Counted from the stretch's first letter, positions 26,161 to 39,859 are shown. The stretch is DNA of 64,000 nt from Channa striata (GCA_033026295.1 CM065183.1:4087157-4151156); one strand, 5' to 3'. Program-made: numbers and translations. The notes: a model not told the origin generated them from the letters alone.

Positions 26161-27289
26161 TTCTTGCATCACAATTGACATTTCTAGCGTGCACAAAAGT
26201 CAACGTTACTGACAAATTGACCCACACAGTCGTCCACAGGGATTGAGCTTGAGGATTGTGGTTAACAGACTCTGAGATGGAATAAAGTATTAAATATCTG
26301 CTACTTTCTACCCTCAGGGCTTCACTTTCTCAGCACGGACCTTGAGAAGCTCCATTCAGCTGCATCGGATGTTGGCAGGACTGTCTCCACATCACAAGAC
26401 TTCCGGACTAGACTGTTCACTGCCACCAGTACAGGTGGATCCTCAGTCCAGTCTGCTCTGTTGTTCCGTCTTTGTCCGTTATGAGAGCGCCATTAACAGC
26501 AGAGGTTATGTGAAATGTGAGGGGGGAGGAAACACATTTTTCAATACATTAATTTTCGGGAAGCATCTTTCACAAATGTCTCTGGTAATAACTGACCTGT
26601 GAGAAGCGGTTGAATGAGTTTCACCCAGCGTTCAAGGTAGGACAGCAGCGTTTAGGAAGTGCGTAGGTCAGGCAGCATTTGCCTTCATAAAACTAGCGTC
26701 AATCACTCCTGGGCCACTTCTGCTTTGGTGGATTTGTAGTGTGTATGTCTGTGTGTGAGCATTTAAGACCAATTTTTTTGTCTGCTCTGAATGAGAGACG
26801 GTGACAACAGATACATAGGTTATAGAGTCCGACTTACTACAGTAGCCAAGCAAAGCAAAAAGAACATAAACCAATTCACGTCTAGATGTCTGCTTTAAAT
26901 TTATTGCAGAAGTTTTTAGGTAGACATTCTCCCTGCCAACAACTGCATGTACCGTATCTAATATCTCATGGCTGAGACATACAGGAAGTCTGGCTGCTTT
27001 ACCAGGGGAAACCGGAGGTATTGTAAGGGCACCCCACTGAAAGGAAAGATGGGCCAAGGTGTGGTGGAGTGGTCGGAGCACCTCACAGGGGACCAAAAAG
27101 GATTTCACACCAGTCGTGGCCAATTGTTTAGCCTTATCTCAGAATTTTATTCCTGGTTTTTACCAACTCTGCCTCACGGGCAGGAGTATGAATGTAAGAG
27201 CATCAGCGCGAGAACACAGAGTAACACAGTAAAAAGATAATTACTGTAGCTTACGCTCAAATAAAGGTATAATTGCGTAGGATGCTTTT

Positions 27290-27500
27290 GTTCAAAGTCT
27301 GAAAAGAATTTTTGTTGCAGCGAGGCTAACACTCACGGGATTAATATGTCGGCCTCGCCTCCTGTCATTCATTCTGGATTAGCGCTTTGGCAGTGCGTCA
27401 GTCACTGACATGTCCGGACTTACCATCCACTAATCATCAGAGTTTATAAAAGTCCCTCACCTCTGACAGGTTAGGATGACTGATACCTCACAGCGGCAGG
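27290..27500. promoter_or_regulatory. Candidate conserved non-coding element
   Basis: Two bicoid-type sites, GGATTAA within 27,337-27,344 and GGATTAGC at 27,376-27,383, lie about 40 bp apart. CCTGTCATTC, CACTAATCATC and TCTGACAGG are nearby. OTX/PITX/GSC-class proteins bind GGATTA. Motif-based call. Confidence 0.42.
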
Positions 27501-27589
27501 CCCCAGTGCCTCGACATGCACTTTAGATCCCATCACAAGCTTCTAAATCAAAACAGGATGAAATGGCCACACTCCTGCTGCCGAGTGTT

Positions 27590-28030
27590 TGCGAATAATT
27601 TCCCTCACGGGCAGATTAAAGGGTATTCTTTCTGATTTGTGCCTTGATGGAATTCACCATGTAGCGCTTGACAAAGGCTGGCACAGTCTTTGACGTCTCT
27701 TCATTTGGTGCTCTGTGCCGTCAGGGCTCTGGAGGGTGGGAGATGAGTGGCATGGTGAGGTACACACTTGCCTGCTGGTGTGACGTAAGGGCAGTGTTTA
27801 TGCGACATCATAAATATGCATGTTGCTTCTTGCTATACAGGGGCATTTATGACAGTGGAGTGACAGTATTTGCACTTTCAGAGGTCATTTACCTGTCATC
27901 CACTGCGGGGGATGTACAAGGCAGAGGACAACTACACATCACATTTGCGGGACAGGATGATTTTAACGGCTTTGAGTGGCTCATAGTCTCTAATAAAATT
28001 AAAATTCATGAAAGCTATTTTAAAACTTAA
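27590..28030. promoter_or_regulatory. Candidate conserved non-coding element
   Basis: Non-repetitive sequence with GCGACATCATAAATATGCATG, CTTGACAAAGGC and AATAAAATTAAAATTC. A + strand open frame (27,668-28,030) spans it without recognisable domains or splice borders, so I do not call it a gene. Confidence 0.3.
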
Positions 28031-28146
28031 TGTACAATAAAGGCTTTTAGAATTACATCTTCATATTTGTACTGTAGTTTTGGATTTCCTAAAATAAAAA
28101 CTAACAATTCATAGTATGAATGGTAAATCTAATGTTTGCACAATTA

Positions 28147-28163
28147 CACACACACACACACAC
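28147..28163 (+). repeat. (CA)n short microsatellite
   Basis: About eight CA units followed by an A-run. Confidence 0.85.
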
Positions 28164-30173
28164 TGAAAAAAAAAAAGCTTCCTATCTGTGAGTTGCTGTG
28201 GCCAGAGAAAAGTCAGGAAGTGTACAGAAATCACAAGGAAGCAGCAGCCTGTGTCCGTGTGAGGTTTGGATGACTAACATGAAACATTCGACCAACACCA
28301 GACGCATCAGTGCAGATTATAAAAAAATAAACCAGAGTGTAAAAATAAGTGAGAACTTGAGATTTGCTTTTCCTAAGCTAACTGTGGTTTATGCTAGACA
28401 ATAGCAGGCAGCTGCACTCCTGTTACACATTATGCTTCCTATTCTGTGACAATATAATGCCACATTGGAGCATTCGCAAGGCCTCGCTTCAAAACAATTT
28501 CCCAGACCTACACAATGGAAAAAGCATGTGTTATCGCTCTGATGGACGAATGGTGAATCTGATTTCATCAGGCCCTTTGACCTGACACTTGTGTTATGGC
28601 AATATTAAATCATTATGAAGATTTCCGGGCTTTGATGTTTAGTCTATTCTTATCCTATGAATAAAGGTTATGATAAAAAATAATTATTTAACTGTCAAGT
28701 GCAATAGAGGTTTTACTGCTGCTCACACATAAGAGAATCTACTAAAGTAAGTAATCTGGATTTAGATTCTTTAGGGATTAAGTTATGCAAATGATTTGCA
28801 CATGAAGACAGTGTAAGAATTAAATTCAAAACCAGAACTGCAACGAAAATAGTGAGTGAGGTCATCTTAAAAGTAGGCAGAGGCAGAGATGGATGAGTCT
28901 CTTCCAGGGTCGACACAGGGTCACTCGCCGGAGGTGCTGATTGGCTGGGATGATCTGTGGACATCCAAGCACCCTTCATACACCCCCCTCTACTCCATAC
29001 CCCACGTTTTAGACAGATCATGTGATGTGCAAAGCTATGTCCAAACGAACACAGGTGCTCTGATTCGTCTTGCATGTTCCAGCACAAATCCAGGCATCCG
29101 GGGAGCTGTGCTACCCCTCCCCAAAGACCAACTGCCCCAGGGAGACACTGATCCTATGGATCCAATGTCAACACCAAGGGGATGTTTAGGAGCAATGGAG
29201 GAATCCGAAGTATTGGGTCAGAGGTGTTGGTGTGTGTGTGCGTGTGCAAAGGACAGCAAGGTAGGGGTGGACTAGGCTGGGAAAAGTTTTCTTTCCCATC
29301 CCTAAAAAGATATTACATCCATATTTTCCATGTAGAAAAAAATGTTTCTACAAAATGGCTGAGCTGAAAATACGTGTGTGCTATAGTATGAGTTACTGAA
29401 ACGTGTACAAACAACCCTCTGTGTGCTGCCGCCCAAAGTTCTCTCCAAAGATGGATGTTTTACGTTCTAAAAATGCTTATATTACATTATTGCATTTTAT
29501 CAGCGAATAAAAGAGGAAGTGTGTCATAGTGTATGAAGTTACGGTAGAACACTATTGTGCTTCGGGGAGACGACTAATCACGTGTCAGTAAGTTGAGAAA
29601 ATGATGAAGTCCACCAAAATCAAAGCACGCTGTGCTGGGACTCACAACAGTTCACTGTTTGCCTTCGTGGATGCAAGTCTCAACAATCTTCTCTCACTGG
29701 GTCAAAGTGTTACATGGCACAAGCCCAAACACAGGCCTACATAAATAGACGGAGCTCCAGAGTGCTCAGAGCCCTGCTGCGGAGGCATCGTGTTTGGATA
29801 GGCTCTCCCTGTCTCATTCACATGCACTGAAATGTTGAATTAATGAGCTCATGTGCGGCATGTTAGATTTATCTCACAGCGCTGCTCCGTCTCCCCGGCC
29901 CACTGCTCTCCATCATGCTGTGGGTGTCTCACCATAACGTACAGCCACTCGCTGATAACTTTGAAGTTTTTTTTTTTTTTTTTGAGGCAAAAGCAAACAA
30001 CCGCTGTGGCACTTGAACCTGACTCCACGACAAGCGGAAACATTTATGATGTTGCCTTTTTTTGTCAGTTCTTTCCTTGTTTGCAGAGCTGGAAGGTGGA
30101 AAGTGGTAGCCTCAGGCTTTTGCTTGGAGTTTCCCTATTGTGAGTGTGTTATGTGCTAACAGGATTAGCTCTG

Positions 30174-30203
30174 AGTGTGTGTGTGTGAGAGAGAGTGTGT
30201 GTG
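30174..30203 (+). repeat. Compound (TG)n/(GA)n tract
   Basis: TG units interrupted by a short GA run. Confidence 0.8.
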
Positions 30204-30544
30204 CATAACTGTGTGCTGAGGGTAAATTGATTTGGAATAAAGACAAGTAGTGACAATGCCTACGGGAGAATGAAGTAACACTTATAAATAGTGTGTGCAT
30301 TTACTGTAAAGAAACATTGGTCAGGGAGGATGTGGATGCCAAAAAACAATTTCCGCATTGCTCTCTCTGCCTGGGGCTGGGGCTGATCTGTCCCTAACAC
30401 GGGCCCCAGGCACTGAGAGAGGAGTTAGACTCCCCAGAATTATCGGCCTGGAGAATAAACACAAGTCTGTCATTGCTCAGCTGAAAGACTCATTAGAGCT
30501 GGAAGGACAGAGGAAAGACGGAGGAGTCAAAGGATGGTGCAAGT

Positions 30545-30571
30545 TTTATTTATTTATTTATTTATTTATTT
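30545..30571 (+). repeat. (TTTA)n tandem repeat
   Basis: Six to seven uninterrupted TTTA units. Confidence 0.9.
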
Positions 30572-32207
30572 TGTGAATAAAAGTGTGTGTTTGAACAGAA
30601 TGAATAGAATAGAAAAGTATGATCAAGCGCGAGGGGGAGGCAGGAAATGATGCAAGGCTGTAAAAAGACAAACTGCTGGTGATGCTTATTTTCACTGCAC
30701 TCGCCACTAAATATGGACTGAAGTCTGAGGCCCCGAAAGGTTGGGCCTGATGCCTTGGAAGTGACCCGGGACAGCAAATAGGCACCCTGCTCCTGTCCAA
30801 ACGTCATTGTCTGCGTTCCGCCTGGAATATAGATAGTTCCTATGGGGTCAAGATCCCAGGAGATGGATATTTCCCTCACGTCCATATCTACAGAGGAAAG
30901 GAAATATTAAACAACTCTGCCAGATATTTATATTTCTGCACACCACTGTTTAGAGTGTTTCCTGGTTGAAGTCCTGCAGACCCAGGAAACACACCACGCA
31001 GCCTAAAGATGCGGCGTCAGCGCTAACCATCATCAAAGACTTTTGTAAACAAAAGAGGACGCAAAAATAGAAAGTGAGTATGAAAGCGTTAAACAAATGA
31101 AGACAAAGGCATCTCCACTCTCAGACAGGAAGGTGGTAAAGGCAGCTAACAGACATCAAACTGTCAGTGTCAGTCTATATGCGGCATCTCCATAAACTGC
31201 TGGACGCAGACAGGCCCAGCGTGCGGCCCCGGTCTTCAGTCTGCACAGCGCTCCACTATAGCGAGCCCAAGGGAGTGCTGGGCCAGGTAAAGTATTATCC
31301 CAGCTACTGCTCTGTCTTCTGCAACTAGAATCACGAGCCATCTAGCAGAGGAGACAGAGTGCTTCCACCACTGTCTCTCAGAGTCATTAACAACCTTCAC
31401 TCACAAAGATTTATAACCTCATGATAAATGTGTGTGTGACTAAGTACAATAAAGACACGTCCAAGGATAACAGTTTATTTTTGTTCCAATACTGGCTGAC
31501 TGTGCTTTGCTCTCTGCAACACTGAACAAAAATGTTTTATAAAATGCCAAAATATGATCATCATTTTCCGTAAGTCCTCACACGATGTGCATTCAAAGTT
31601 AAAATTAATCAAAAGAAAAAAGGCAAACAGCTACTCCCTTTTGTCTAGCGGTATCAGGCCACGGCATATTTTTGATTTGTGAATTCAAAATTAAGTACCG
31701 TGGGGTCTTTCTACCGGTAAGAACATTAGCTTTTTTAAATTTTGGGTGAACTGGCTTTTTAATATGCATTCATTTGATTCATTTTATACTTATTGGTTAT
31801 AGTGTACATGAACTGCACCTCAAATCTAAATTATAGACTGACTAAAAGTAGTGGAAACCCATAAGGTCCATGATGTTCAGCATCCATGTGCAGTTTAACA
31901 TAATCTGATGCTAAAATGCAGTAAACCAACAGTAAAAATAAAATGTGCACAAAAGCGCACAAGCGCACATACACAACAGTGTCTGCCAAACAACACTGCA
32001 GGTAATCTGTAGCAGTTCCAGGACTTAGTGCCGCTTAGATGGCTCCGTGCCTTGAGGGTCTGCTAAACACTGTTCCCTTGGCTAAAGCCCTGGAGAGGAA
32101 ATTATGAAGGAGAAATCAGTGCTGAGCTCCTCCAGGCCTGCAGCACAGAGCTAGTGCTAAAGCAAATGCTCACCTGTCCATGAAGACCCGTTCTTTCATG
32201 TGTGCGA

Positions 32208-32285
32208 TGTGTGTGTGTGTGTACATATGTACGTTGTGTATGAGGTGGGATCAGGAGCATGTGTGCGCTCGTGTGCGTGTGCGCG
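32208..32285 (+). repeat. TG-rich imperfect microsatellite
   Basis: A pure TG run at the left end, then TG-rich sequence with GTGCGCGC-type interruptions to about 32,285. Confidence 0.7.
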
Positions 32286-32694
32286 CCAAGAAAGTCCTTG
32301 CCAAAAGCGCAGCTGCCTTCATTCTGACGCACGGTTCCATTCCATCTGATCTATCTATCCAGAAAATGAACTACCCACTTATTGTTTTTTCGTTCTCTGA
32401 CACCACCCCTCCTTCACCTCTCTCTGTTTCAATTCTCTCTTTTCTTTTATTCCCCTTGCTCTTTTCCTCATAATTTCTTCCAGTCCTGCTGTCTGACTCT
32501 TCCCTCCAGTCTCAAACTGTGCCAGGGACACAACCTGGAGCTCCAGTCTTCTTGGAATGCCATTAATCCCCACATTCCCATCTCTGTCTAAAGTGAGATC
32601 ATTAGACCGTTCACTGGCTGCGGAGTTAAGAGAAACACTGATGAAAACATCCTGCTGCCTGCTCTACTTTTCACCTTCCACTGAACGTCACTGA

Positions 32695-32900
32695 TGTTTA
32701 CTACTAATGGAAAACTTCATAGGATACAACTTTTTATTGCATGGTCACATTTCTAATAATTTCTCTCCATAGCGTGTGACACAATTACCAGTTGGCATTT
32801 GTTTGTTTTAGAAAAGACACTGAAGGATGAGCACATGGGTTCTGTCAGTAAATTAATTGCAGCGTTGCTGTGCTTTACATTCTGCTAGACGTCACAAATC
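32695..32900. promoter_or_regulatory. Candidate conserved non-coding element
   Basis: Plain sequence with TTCTAATAATTTC, GACACAATTACCAG, GTAAATTAATTGC and TCAGCATAATTTGC, so repeated AATTA-type homeodomain cores. Motif-based. Confidence 0.35.
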
Positions 32901-33329
32901 AGCATAATTTGCGTGGTCAGTGTAAAACACTGAAGTGTAATGCTAGAATACGAGGAAACAGTGAGTACAGATAAATGGGAGACAAACGCCTAAAAACCGT
33001 TCAGATGACTTCGGCTCCCATGGGGACACCAAGGGCAACAGAGAGCAGCACAAGGGTCCAGTAGATGAGTCTCCCTGCTTATTGATGAGAGCATGGGAAG
33101 AGCGGGTGAACAAAGCAGGGGGTGAAGGACTGCGGCTCAATAGCTCGAGTCCTGAAGGTCCACCTGTGCTCTACAAATGGACTCCCAGATTCGGGTGGAC
33201 AGATGTGAGTGATTTTCCGGGCATGGCTGATTTTGTTCACATATGTATGCTGCTCTATTCGAGTAGAGCGTAGAGTACATGTTCGTGTTAGGCACAGCAG
33301 CGTGTTTACATTGACATTGTAAATGTCAT

Positions 33330-33900
33330 CTGCACAATTGTTTCTATTATATTTCAGAAGCCTGCTCCTATATTGTCTCTTCTCCTATGTCTGCCTATTA
33401 TCAGCGACTACGCCGTCATTTGACTTCTTTTGTTAACTTACCTAAATTAAATGCTGCCTTTAGTGCGCTTCATTAAACGCATTAATTAAAACTAAACAGT
33501 GTTCATACTTTCTGACTCTTCGCTATCATGCAATCCGATCCAAACCAAATGAACAAATAAAAGCCTTTTACAGGCCACCGTGACTCAATTAGGCCTTTTA
33601 ACCAAACCATAGCAAATAAATCACTTTGTTGATCAATGTCTTCAATAATTAAATGCTGGGCAATAGCTTTTCTGTTTGGCTGCTGTCAATACCGCTGAAA
33701 TTTATTTCTCTCTGGCTGTACAGGAAGTCAATTTTTACAACCCTTCGATTTTCAACTGTGAAAGCAAATAATTTGAATGCAGCAGCGAGAAGGGAATTAA
33801 ACAAGTCTGCTGTGTAACTGCAGACGGTGATGTCTTTACAGGGGCTTTTCGTTTTTTTTGCTTCTTCTACTGCAACATTAATCAATAGCTGAATTTAGAT
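33330..33900. promoter_or_regulatory. Candidate conserved non-coding element
   Basis: A long repeat-poor block with many AATTA/TTAAT cores (CATTAATTAAAAC, CTCAATTAGG, CAATAATTAAATGC), a CTTTGTT-GATCAATG SOX/TCF-like word near 33,624-33,637 and CTGTCAAT at 33,683-33,690. No coding frame. One of the more convincing enhancer-like stretches upstream of CDIN1. Confidence 0.45.
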
Positions 33901-34559
33901 ATACCCTGCAGTCCTAAACCCGATGCACTATGCTCGAGGAATGTTGGTGCACAATGCCCGAGACTCTGCGCCGGGATATGAATATGATATAAGCATCCAG
34001 TAGTGCTGCTATCCACGGTAGTAATCTAACATGATGAAATACATCCTCTGAAAGCATTTCAGAAAGTTTTCTGCAAGGGTCTGATTGTGTCTCATGCTGT
34101 AGTCTCCCTCTGGACAGTACTGTATATCATTATTTTCTCCTAACCTCGGGCTATTTACTACACTTTATACTGACGAAATAACTTACTTTCAATTGGCAAC
34201 CCTTGCCCTCTTTGTAAGGTAATTTCCCTTGCTGAGAATGGAGCAAGCAGAGGAGGAAGCGAAGGGACAAATTATCCTCAGTGTCAAGGCGGGTACATGG
34301 GCAACAACAAAGGCTAACCTCTGCAGAAAACACATCTGAAGAAAAGACAGGCGCACGGTCTCTAGGTTGCAACCCCAGGATTACACAAAGTCCATGCAAT
34401 ATACAGTATGTGTAGCAGCGCTAACGCAAATAATCACAGCAAACGGAAATAAATAATGAAGTTGTCAACCAATGGAAGGAAGAGTACATGGCAAACATAA
34501 ATCACACAAGTATCACAATGCAGCACCTCCTTCAACACAGTTCCCTGGGGTAAGGGTCT

Positions 34560-34820
34560 GGCAGACTAAGATCCTGGTCTCTCTCACCGCTATGTAAATC
34601 ATACCTACCCTACTAGACCCTCCATCAGACCCCAACAGCCCCCTCCAGACACCAGTCACTGCTCCCCTGCTCGACTGTTAATTCAACCCAGAAATTGCTA
34701 CAGCCACAGAGCCTGTGGCTCTAACTCAAGTCTCAGAGGAAGCGCTCTAACCCCAGCCACAAAGCTCCAGACCCCTAACCTCAGCTCCGACACTGCAGCC
34801 TCAAGTCCTCGGCTTCAGTC
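34560..34820. repeat. C-rich low-complexity stretch
   Basis: Long runs of words such as CCCCAACAGCCCCCTCC, CTAACCCCAGCC and CCCCTAACCTCAGC with few G. It resembles a strongly decayed minisatellite or strand-biased low-complexity DNA; related words recur near 44,311 and 55,444. Confidence 0.4.
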
Positions 34821-35360
34821 GTAATGCTGTTGTGGCGGGGTCTTTGTCTACCTCGAAATCCCACATTAATCACAAGTCCAAGATCCAGCCCTTCAGTGTT
34901 AGTATCAGTCCCTTTTCGAAGCTACAAGCAAATTATGATAAAGTGACGGTGTCGCGTTAACTTAGGCTCTCTGCGTTCAAAAGACAAGAATAAATACACA
35001 CGGGAGTTGAAGAATTGGTGAGTGGGCAGGTGGAGGAAGAAACAGGAGAGTTAAAGGTTTAGCTTCAGAGGACATTTTCAATCCTTGCAGACACTTCATT
35101 TGGAGCCCAGTAAGAGGGAAAAAAACGGTTGGTGATGGAATGCAGCCATTTGATTGACCCTGTGGCCGTCTTGGAGAGGAAGGCCGGAGACAGGTAGATA
35201 TATGGACAGTTTGTTATTGTGAATTCCAGATCCTGTGATTATCTCTGACTTTCAGCCTTCTGACGTTTTTTAATCTGGGGATTCCTGAGACAGTCGCGAG
35301 TGGTCGCTGACGTCGCTTCTCGCTCACCTCTTTCTGACCCCCTCGGGCTACACTAACAGT

Positions 35361-35361
<1 letters not shown>

Positions 35362-35393
<32 letters not shown>
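35362..35393 (+). repeat. (CA)16 microsatellite
   Basis: Uninterrupted CA dinucleotides. Confidence 0.95.
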
Positions 35394-35394
<1 letters not shown>

Positions 35395-36519
35395 GCTGCA
35401 GGATTCCCTGTTTAGGAAAAAAACGAAAAAGAAGGAGAAAAAACAGTACCTTACAGATTCCAGGGCCAGGGTCAGGTTTCGTTTTAATGTCCGTTTGCAT
35501 GTGCATGGGGGCTGTGGGAGCGAGTGGCTGGGGAAGAACTGGGGTTAGTGTGGAAGGGTGTGGGGTTAGCGGGAGTTCCCAATGGCAGCCATCCATTCTA
35601 CACATACAAACCCGCTGATGTCATCCGCCGCTACTTGCAACCTGGATGATGAGAAGCAGCTTTTTTACTGCCACCGAAGTCGCTCTCCTCACCGCTGATG
35701 GAGAATTTTAAAATACCCTCAGCGGTAAAAGACGGTGATAGACAAGACAAACAGGAGACTTCTGATAGCAGAGACTTCTAGACAAAAGGAATCAGGTTTC
35801 CGCGCCTTGCTCCAAACGCAAGGCAGCTGATTGAAACCAGATAAGGTTCAAATGGAACTGTTAGGTCCAGTAATGAGATTCCCCGAGTGTATGTTTGGAT
35901 TAGGTGATTACAGACCTTGCTTTCCTCCTCGCACATACGCACAGACACACACGCACATGCAAGCGCACACACCGACAGTAAAGCGTCGAGCATTAGGCTA
36001 TCATAAGGGTAAGAGTTCATGAAAATGGTGAAATACAACTCGCTCTTCCTGTCTCTGTACTTTTATAGGGAGGTGTAGGAGAACAAAAGGAAAATGGGTT
36101 ATGGAAATAGACACAGCTGGCAGAGCCTAAACAATGGGCCAGCTGGTTCTTTTTGAAAGTAACGATCCTCACAGCTTCTCACAGACATGACATAGTCTGC
36201 AGAGCTGCTAATAAAAGTACAGTTAAAATTAAACAACAAGCACCAGAGCCTACCTGCTCGACGAGTTTCATGTCAGGTTCAGGCCGAAAACAGTTCAGCG
36301 CGGAGCTGAAATCACATTTTTTTTTATCCGTGCGTGAAAACATTATTTCTGAATAGCTAATGTTAATATTTGATGTGATTCTTTTCCTAATTCAATCTTT
36401 TATAATACAACACAAATCGCGCCTATAAATCTTTCATTCTGCCGATGTGCCTGTACACCCAGGAGCTCTGCAAACTATATTGACATACGTTGAAAGTTTG
36501 TAGGCTTAAGTATTCAGAG

Positions 36520-37300
36520 AAAAAAAAATATGGCGTGCATAATTAGGTGATGTTTCCATTTTTTAACTGCTGGGACAACACTGTCAGAGAGGCTTGCAGC
36601 AGCTCACTTCAATAACGGTGTGTGTGTGCATTGTTCTTTTGAAAAGTTTGTCACAGTGACAGCGTCACCGGGTTTTTTGACATCGCCTGTCATGCTGAAG
36701 ATCTCTGCTGCCTCTGTTGCTGTCACTCCTTATCAGCACTCATTTCTTAAGTTTATGCTTGCAAATATTCAAAAACCATATTACCATACCTAGCGCTGCC
36801 AGGAGGGCAGAAATGAAAGGAGGCAATAATCTCTCTCTTTCTTTATCTGCAAGCTATCCTTCAGCAAAGTATTCAGAGCTAGGAATTTTCAGCAGGCTTA
36901 TATGAGTGAGAAGGATATTAATGTTTTGATTGTCATCTTTTTTTTTTTCTAAAACGATCCAGCTTGTGTTCTCAATGGCAAACACTCTAAAGTTATTCTT
37001 TCAATACTCCTCTAAATTATTCTATTTTACCTCGGGTTAAATGGCAATGTCACAAAAGAGTGTGTATAAAATTATTAAATACAGCACACAATAGTTTGGG
37101 GAGTGTGGGGGCGGCTTACATGCACATTTAATTGCATTACAAGACAAACACTTAGCACCATAATGCAGAATCACAGCGGTACAATTTCACAGTGCTTCTG
37201 CACAAAAACATGCTGCCTGGCATGCATTTTGGCATATCCATCACAATGCGCCTATCTGCAAGGTGCAGGGTAACCTGATTTAAGGGCAACTTATTGGATT
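36520..37300. promoter_or_regulatory. Candidate conserved non-coding elements (cluster)
   Basis: Two plain sub-blocks. 36,530-36,620 has GTGCATAATTAGGTGATG and CTGTCA (36,581-36,586). 37,100-37,290 has CACATTTAATTGCATTAC, AGCACCATAATGCAG and a GCATGCATTTTGGCATATCC run. They are separated by AT-rich DNA with a T-run. No coding frame recognised. Confidence 0.4.
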
Positions 37301-37682
37301 TGTGGGAGGGACCGAGAGGGGCGGAAGGGAGAAAAGAAAAACAAAAGGGAAGGATTAATCACGATGCAGCAGCATGACAGTGCCTACAAAGGCGGCCATG
37401 AAACAGTTGCTTGACGAGAGAATGATTGCAGGATCTGCAAGTAACCGGCTGCCACCGGCGATGTTCTTCCTCCAGCTCAACTTGTCAGGTGTAATCATTT
37501 TGTTAAGCTTAATGTTTTATGCAAATGCACTTGGGGAGAGTTTTGTCAGGGGGGTGGTTGTTGTTTTTTGGTTTCCTCTGTTGTGTGCTGTACGTGTGGG
37601 TATGTACTGTGGTTAAATCTGCGTGTGATGTGTGTGTCTGCGTGCATGTGTGAGGGTGAGAGGGGGTCTGTATTTGGCGGTC

Positions 37683-37708
37683 TGTGTGTGTGTGTGTGTG
37701 TGTGTGTG
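37683..37708 (+). repeat. (TG)13 microsatellite
   Basis: A pure TG run within a longer TG-rich region starting near 37,620. Confidence 0.95.
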
Positions 37709-37999
37709 GTATTGTTTTTTAAGCACTCTGAAAATATTTGCATTCCTCTGAACCCTGCCTGTGTTGCCCTGATTATTTCCTGTATGCATCAGGGTTTTCT
37801 CTCATGGAGATCACACGGCTCAAGTCACATCACACACTGCCTGAAGAGGAGGGAGCCAGTGCTCACTGGAGCCTGCCTCCTCCAGTCTGAACTCTTTCAA
37901 TAGAGGGAAAACGAAAGGAATCAATGGGGAGAGGAGAGGAGGCAGATTTTTCTCTTATTGACACAAAACTCAATGCATCGGCATGGTCTCATTATGATA

Positions 38000-38330
38000 T
38001 ATAGAAGCATATGACTATTTTGGACTTTGACTGTGTCCAGTTTAGGCCTTCAAGGTGACCAGGAAAACCTTTAACAGCCGTCTCATTTGTCCGTTCAATC
38101 AGTGCGTCAATATCAGTCTGTTATCCAATTCTGCCACCAGTAATATATTACAGTAGACTTTTTTCCCAGTGACAATGATGTCAATTCTACTATCCCCGTT
38201 TTTACCAGATAATGTGTTATAGATCTTGCTATACTGTATGAGCGTCCCAGGAGCCAGCAGACACAAACATCCCAGCACGCTAACTCCTTCACATTAAAAA
38301 ATGTTTCATCCATAAATATCCAAGGTAATC
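38000..38330. promoter_or_regulatory. Candidate conserved non-coding element
   Basis: Repeat-poor sequence with GTTCAATCAGTGCGTCAATATC, AGTAATATATTACAG and GTGACAATGATGTCAATTC. Homeodomain and PBX-like words; motif-based. Confidence 0.35.
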
Positions 38331-38419
38331 ATCTCTAAACGTCAGCAGAGGGAGAAGGAATGCCTTGGCACACACCAAACCTAACATGGCCCTCAGGTCC
38401 TCTTTATGAACTTGCGCCT

Positions 38420-38800
38420 TTTTGTACTTTTATTGAGCTATATCATTTTTTATGGTTCATCATCATCAACAGAGGATCTCATGTGAGAATCAAAGTCTAA
38501 TGTCAGTGTTGAGGGAAGAAAAGTCAGGCTGAATGCGATCTTAGCCCCGGGTTTCATTTTCAATTGTCCTTTTTTGTTTCACACGTGCCTTAATTCGCTG
38601 CCAGATGCAATAAAATGAATGTAGCCTGTGGAAAGCGGGTTGGCTGTCTTATCCAGAAGATGATATTCACTGCCTTGCCTTTTTTTTTATATCACCTTTA
38701 AAACCGCCTCATACTTTTACACAGTCATCTGAAACGTATAGAGCAGGTTCGCTCCGCTACAAGCTACTATTTCAGTCAAAGACACGGGACGCAGATTGAA
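38420..38800. promoter_or_regulatory. Candidate conserved non-coding element
   Basis: Plain sequence with GAATCAAAGTCTAATGTC, CACACGTGCC E-box (CACGTG), TTAATTCGC and CAGATGCAATAAAATG. No tandem repeats apart from a T-run at the right side. Confidence 0.33.
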
Positions 38801-39859
38801 ATTCATCTACACTTTAAAACGCTCGAGTGCCTTGAATGAAGTTTGACAAATTGCTCATTTTAATTCCCTAAAGAGTATATGCCCTTAAGCTTTCATACTA
38901 TAAGTTTATGTTACATCTTGTTCATCACTGTGTTTGAATAGAAACAGTTTGAGTTTTGAATTTTGTGCCCAAAAAGGGAAAAAGCCGCATGACTTTTAAC
39001 CTCCAGTTCAGTTGTGCATCTCCCATGTGCATACAAGTCATGTTGAAAATATTTGAGGATCTTGTTTAAACTGACGTGACCTACAAAGAGTGAATAATAG
39101 TGCAGGGAGGTGGAGGAGGGAGGGAGAAACCTCGAGCCTGTTTTACTTTCTGTTTAACTATTTTCACTTCTGTTCTTTTTAGAGACTCACTTTTGTCTAC
39201 TTGGAGCTTCCCCGCGTTGAAAACAGAGATCAACCCGCCACAGACATTTTAAATAAAACACCACATTGTCACTATCTACAGTACGTACGCCTGTTGCTAC
39301 AACAAAAAGCTACTGTAAGTCTACACACAGCGTGGCTGGTGAGTATAAAGCTAATATGTGAGTTGTTATGAAGGAAAGGCCACCTAGCAACCACAGATGG
39401 TGGCCACGTGCCGTCTGCATGTCCATTTGTCTTGTCAGCGTGCTTTAGTGGAACAGTTTTTCAGGGACCGGACTCAAGGAAAACAGTTCGGCAGAGGAAA
39501 TGACATTCAGGATCAGATATACTGAATGGCCACTTTTCTCTGGGCTCTTTGAATGATCTGCAATTTAACTATATTTGCTTAAAGGGGAGCTCCAGTGATT
39601 TCAATCAGAGGCCTGAAGCTACAGTAGCTGCTAATAGCAAAACACCCAAAAATGTCAAACTGAAATGTCATATTGCATTGTGGATAATGCAGGTGGCGGG
39701 TTTTTCGACTGATGGGAAACTACAAAGAATAAAAAAGACAATGCAGTAGTAATTGTGAGTGAGTGTGTGTGTATGCACGTATTGAGCTTCACTTAGACCA
39801 CCAAAACAGACCAGAGAGGACAAGTGCAAATGACAACAAAGGACTTCAATACTACTGCA

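Larger units (their letters stand above)
28600..32689. other. Intergenic, no gene seen
   Basis: Holds several simple repeats (T-run near 29,969; TG/GA tract 30,174-30,203; TTTA tract 30,545-30,571; TG-rich 32,208-32,285) but no supported exon or RNA gene. Confidence 0.5.
33901..36519. other. Intergenic, no gene seen
   Basis: Includes a C-rich, G-poor stretch (34,540-34,820), a (CA)16 microsatellite and an imperfect CA run near 35,940-35,975. No recognisable exon. Confidence 0.5.

Noticed and set aside
26668..27123. 151-codon open frame, minus strand
   Set aside because: The product looks random with a CA-derived Thr/His segment; no homology recognised.
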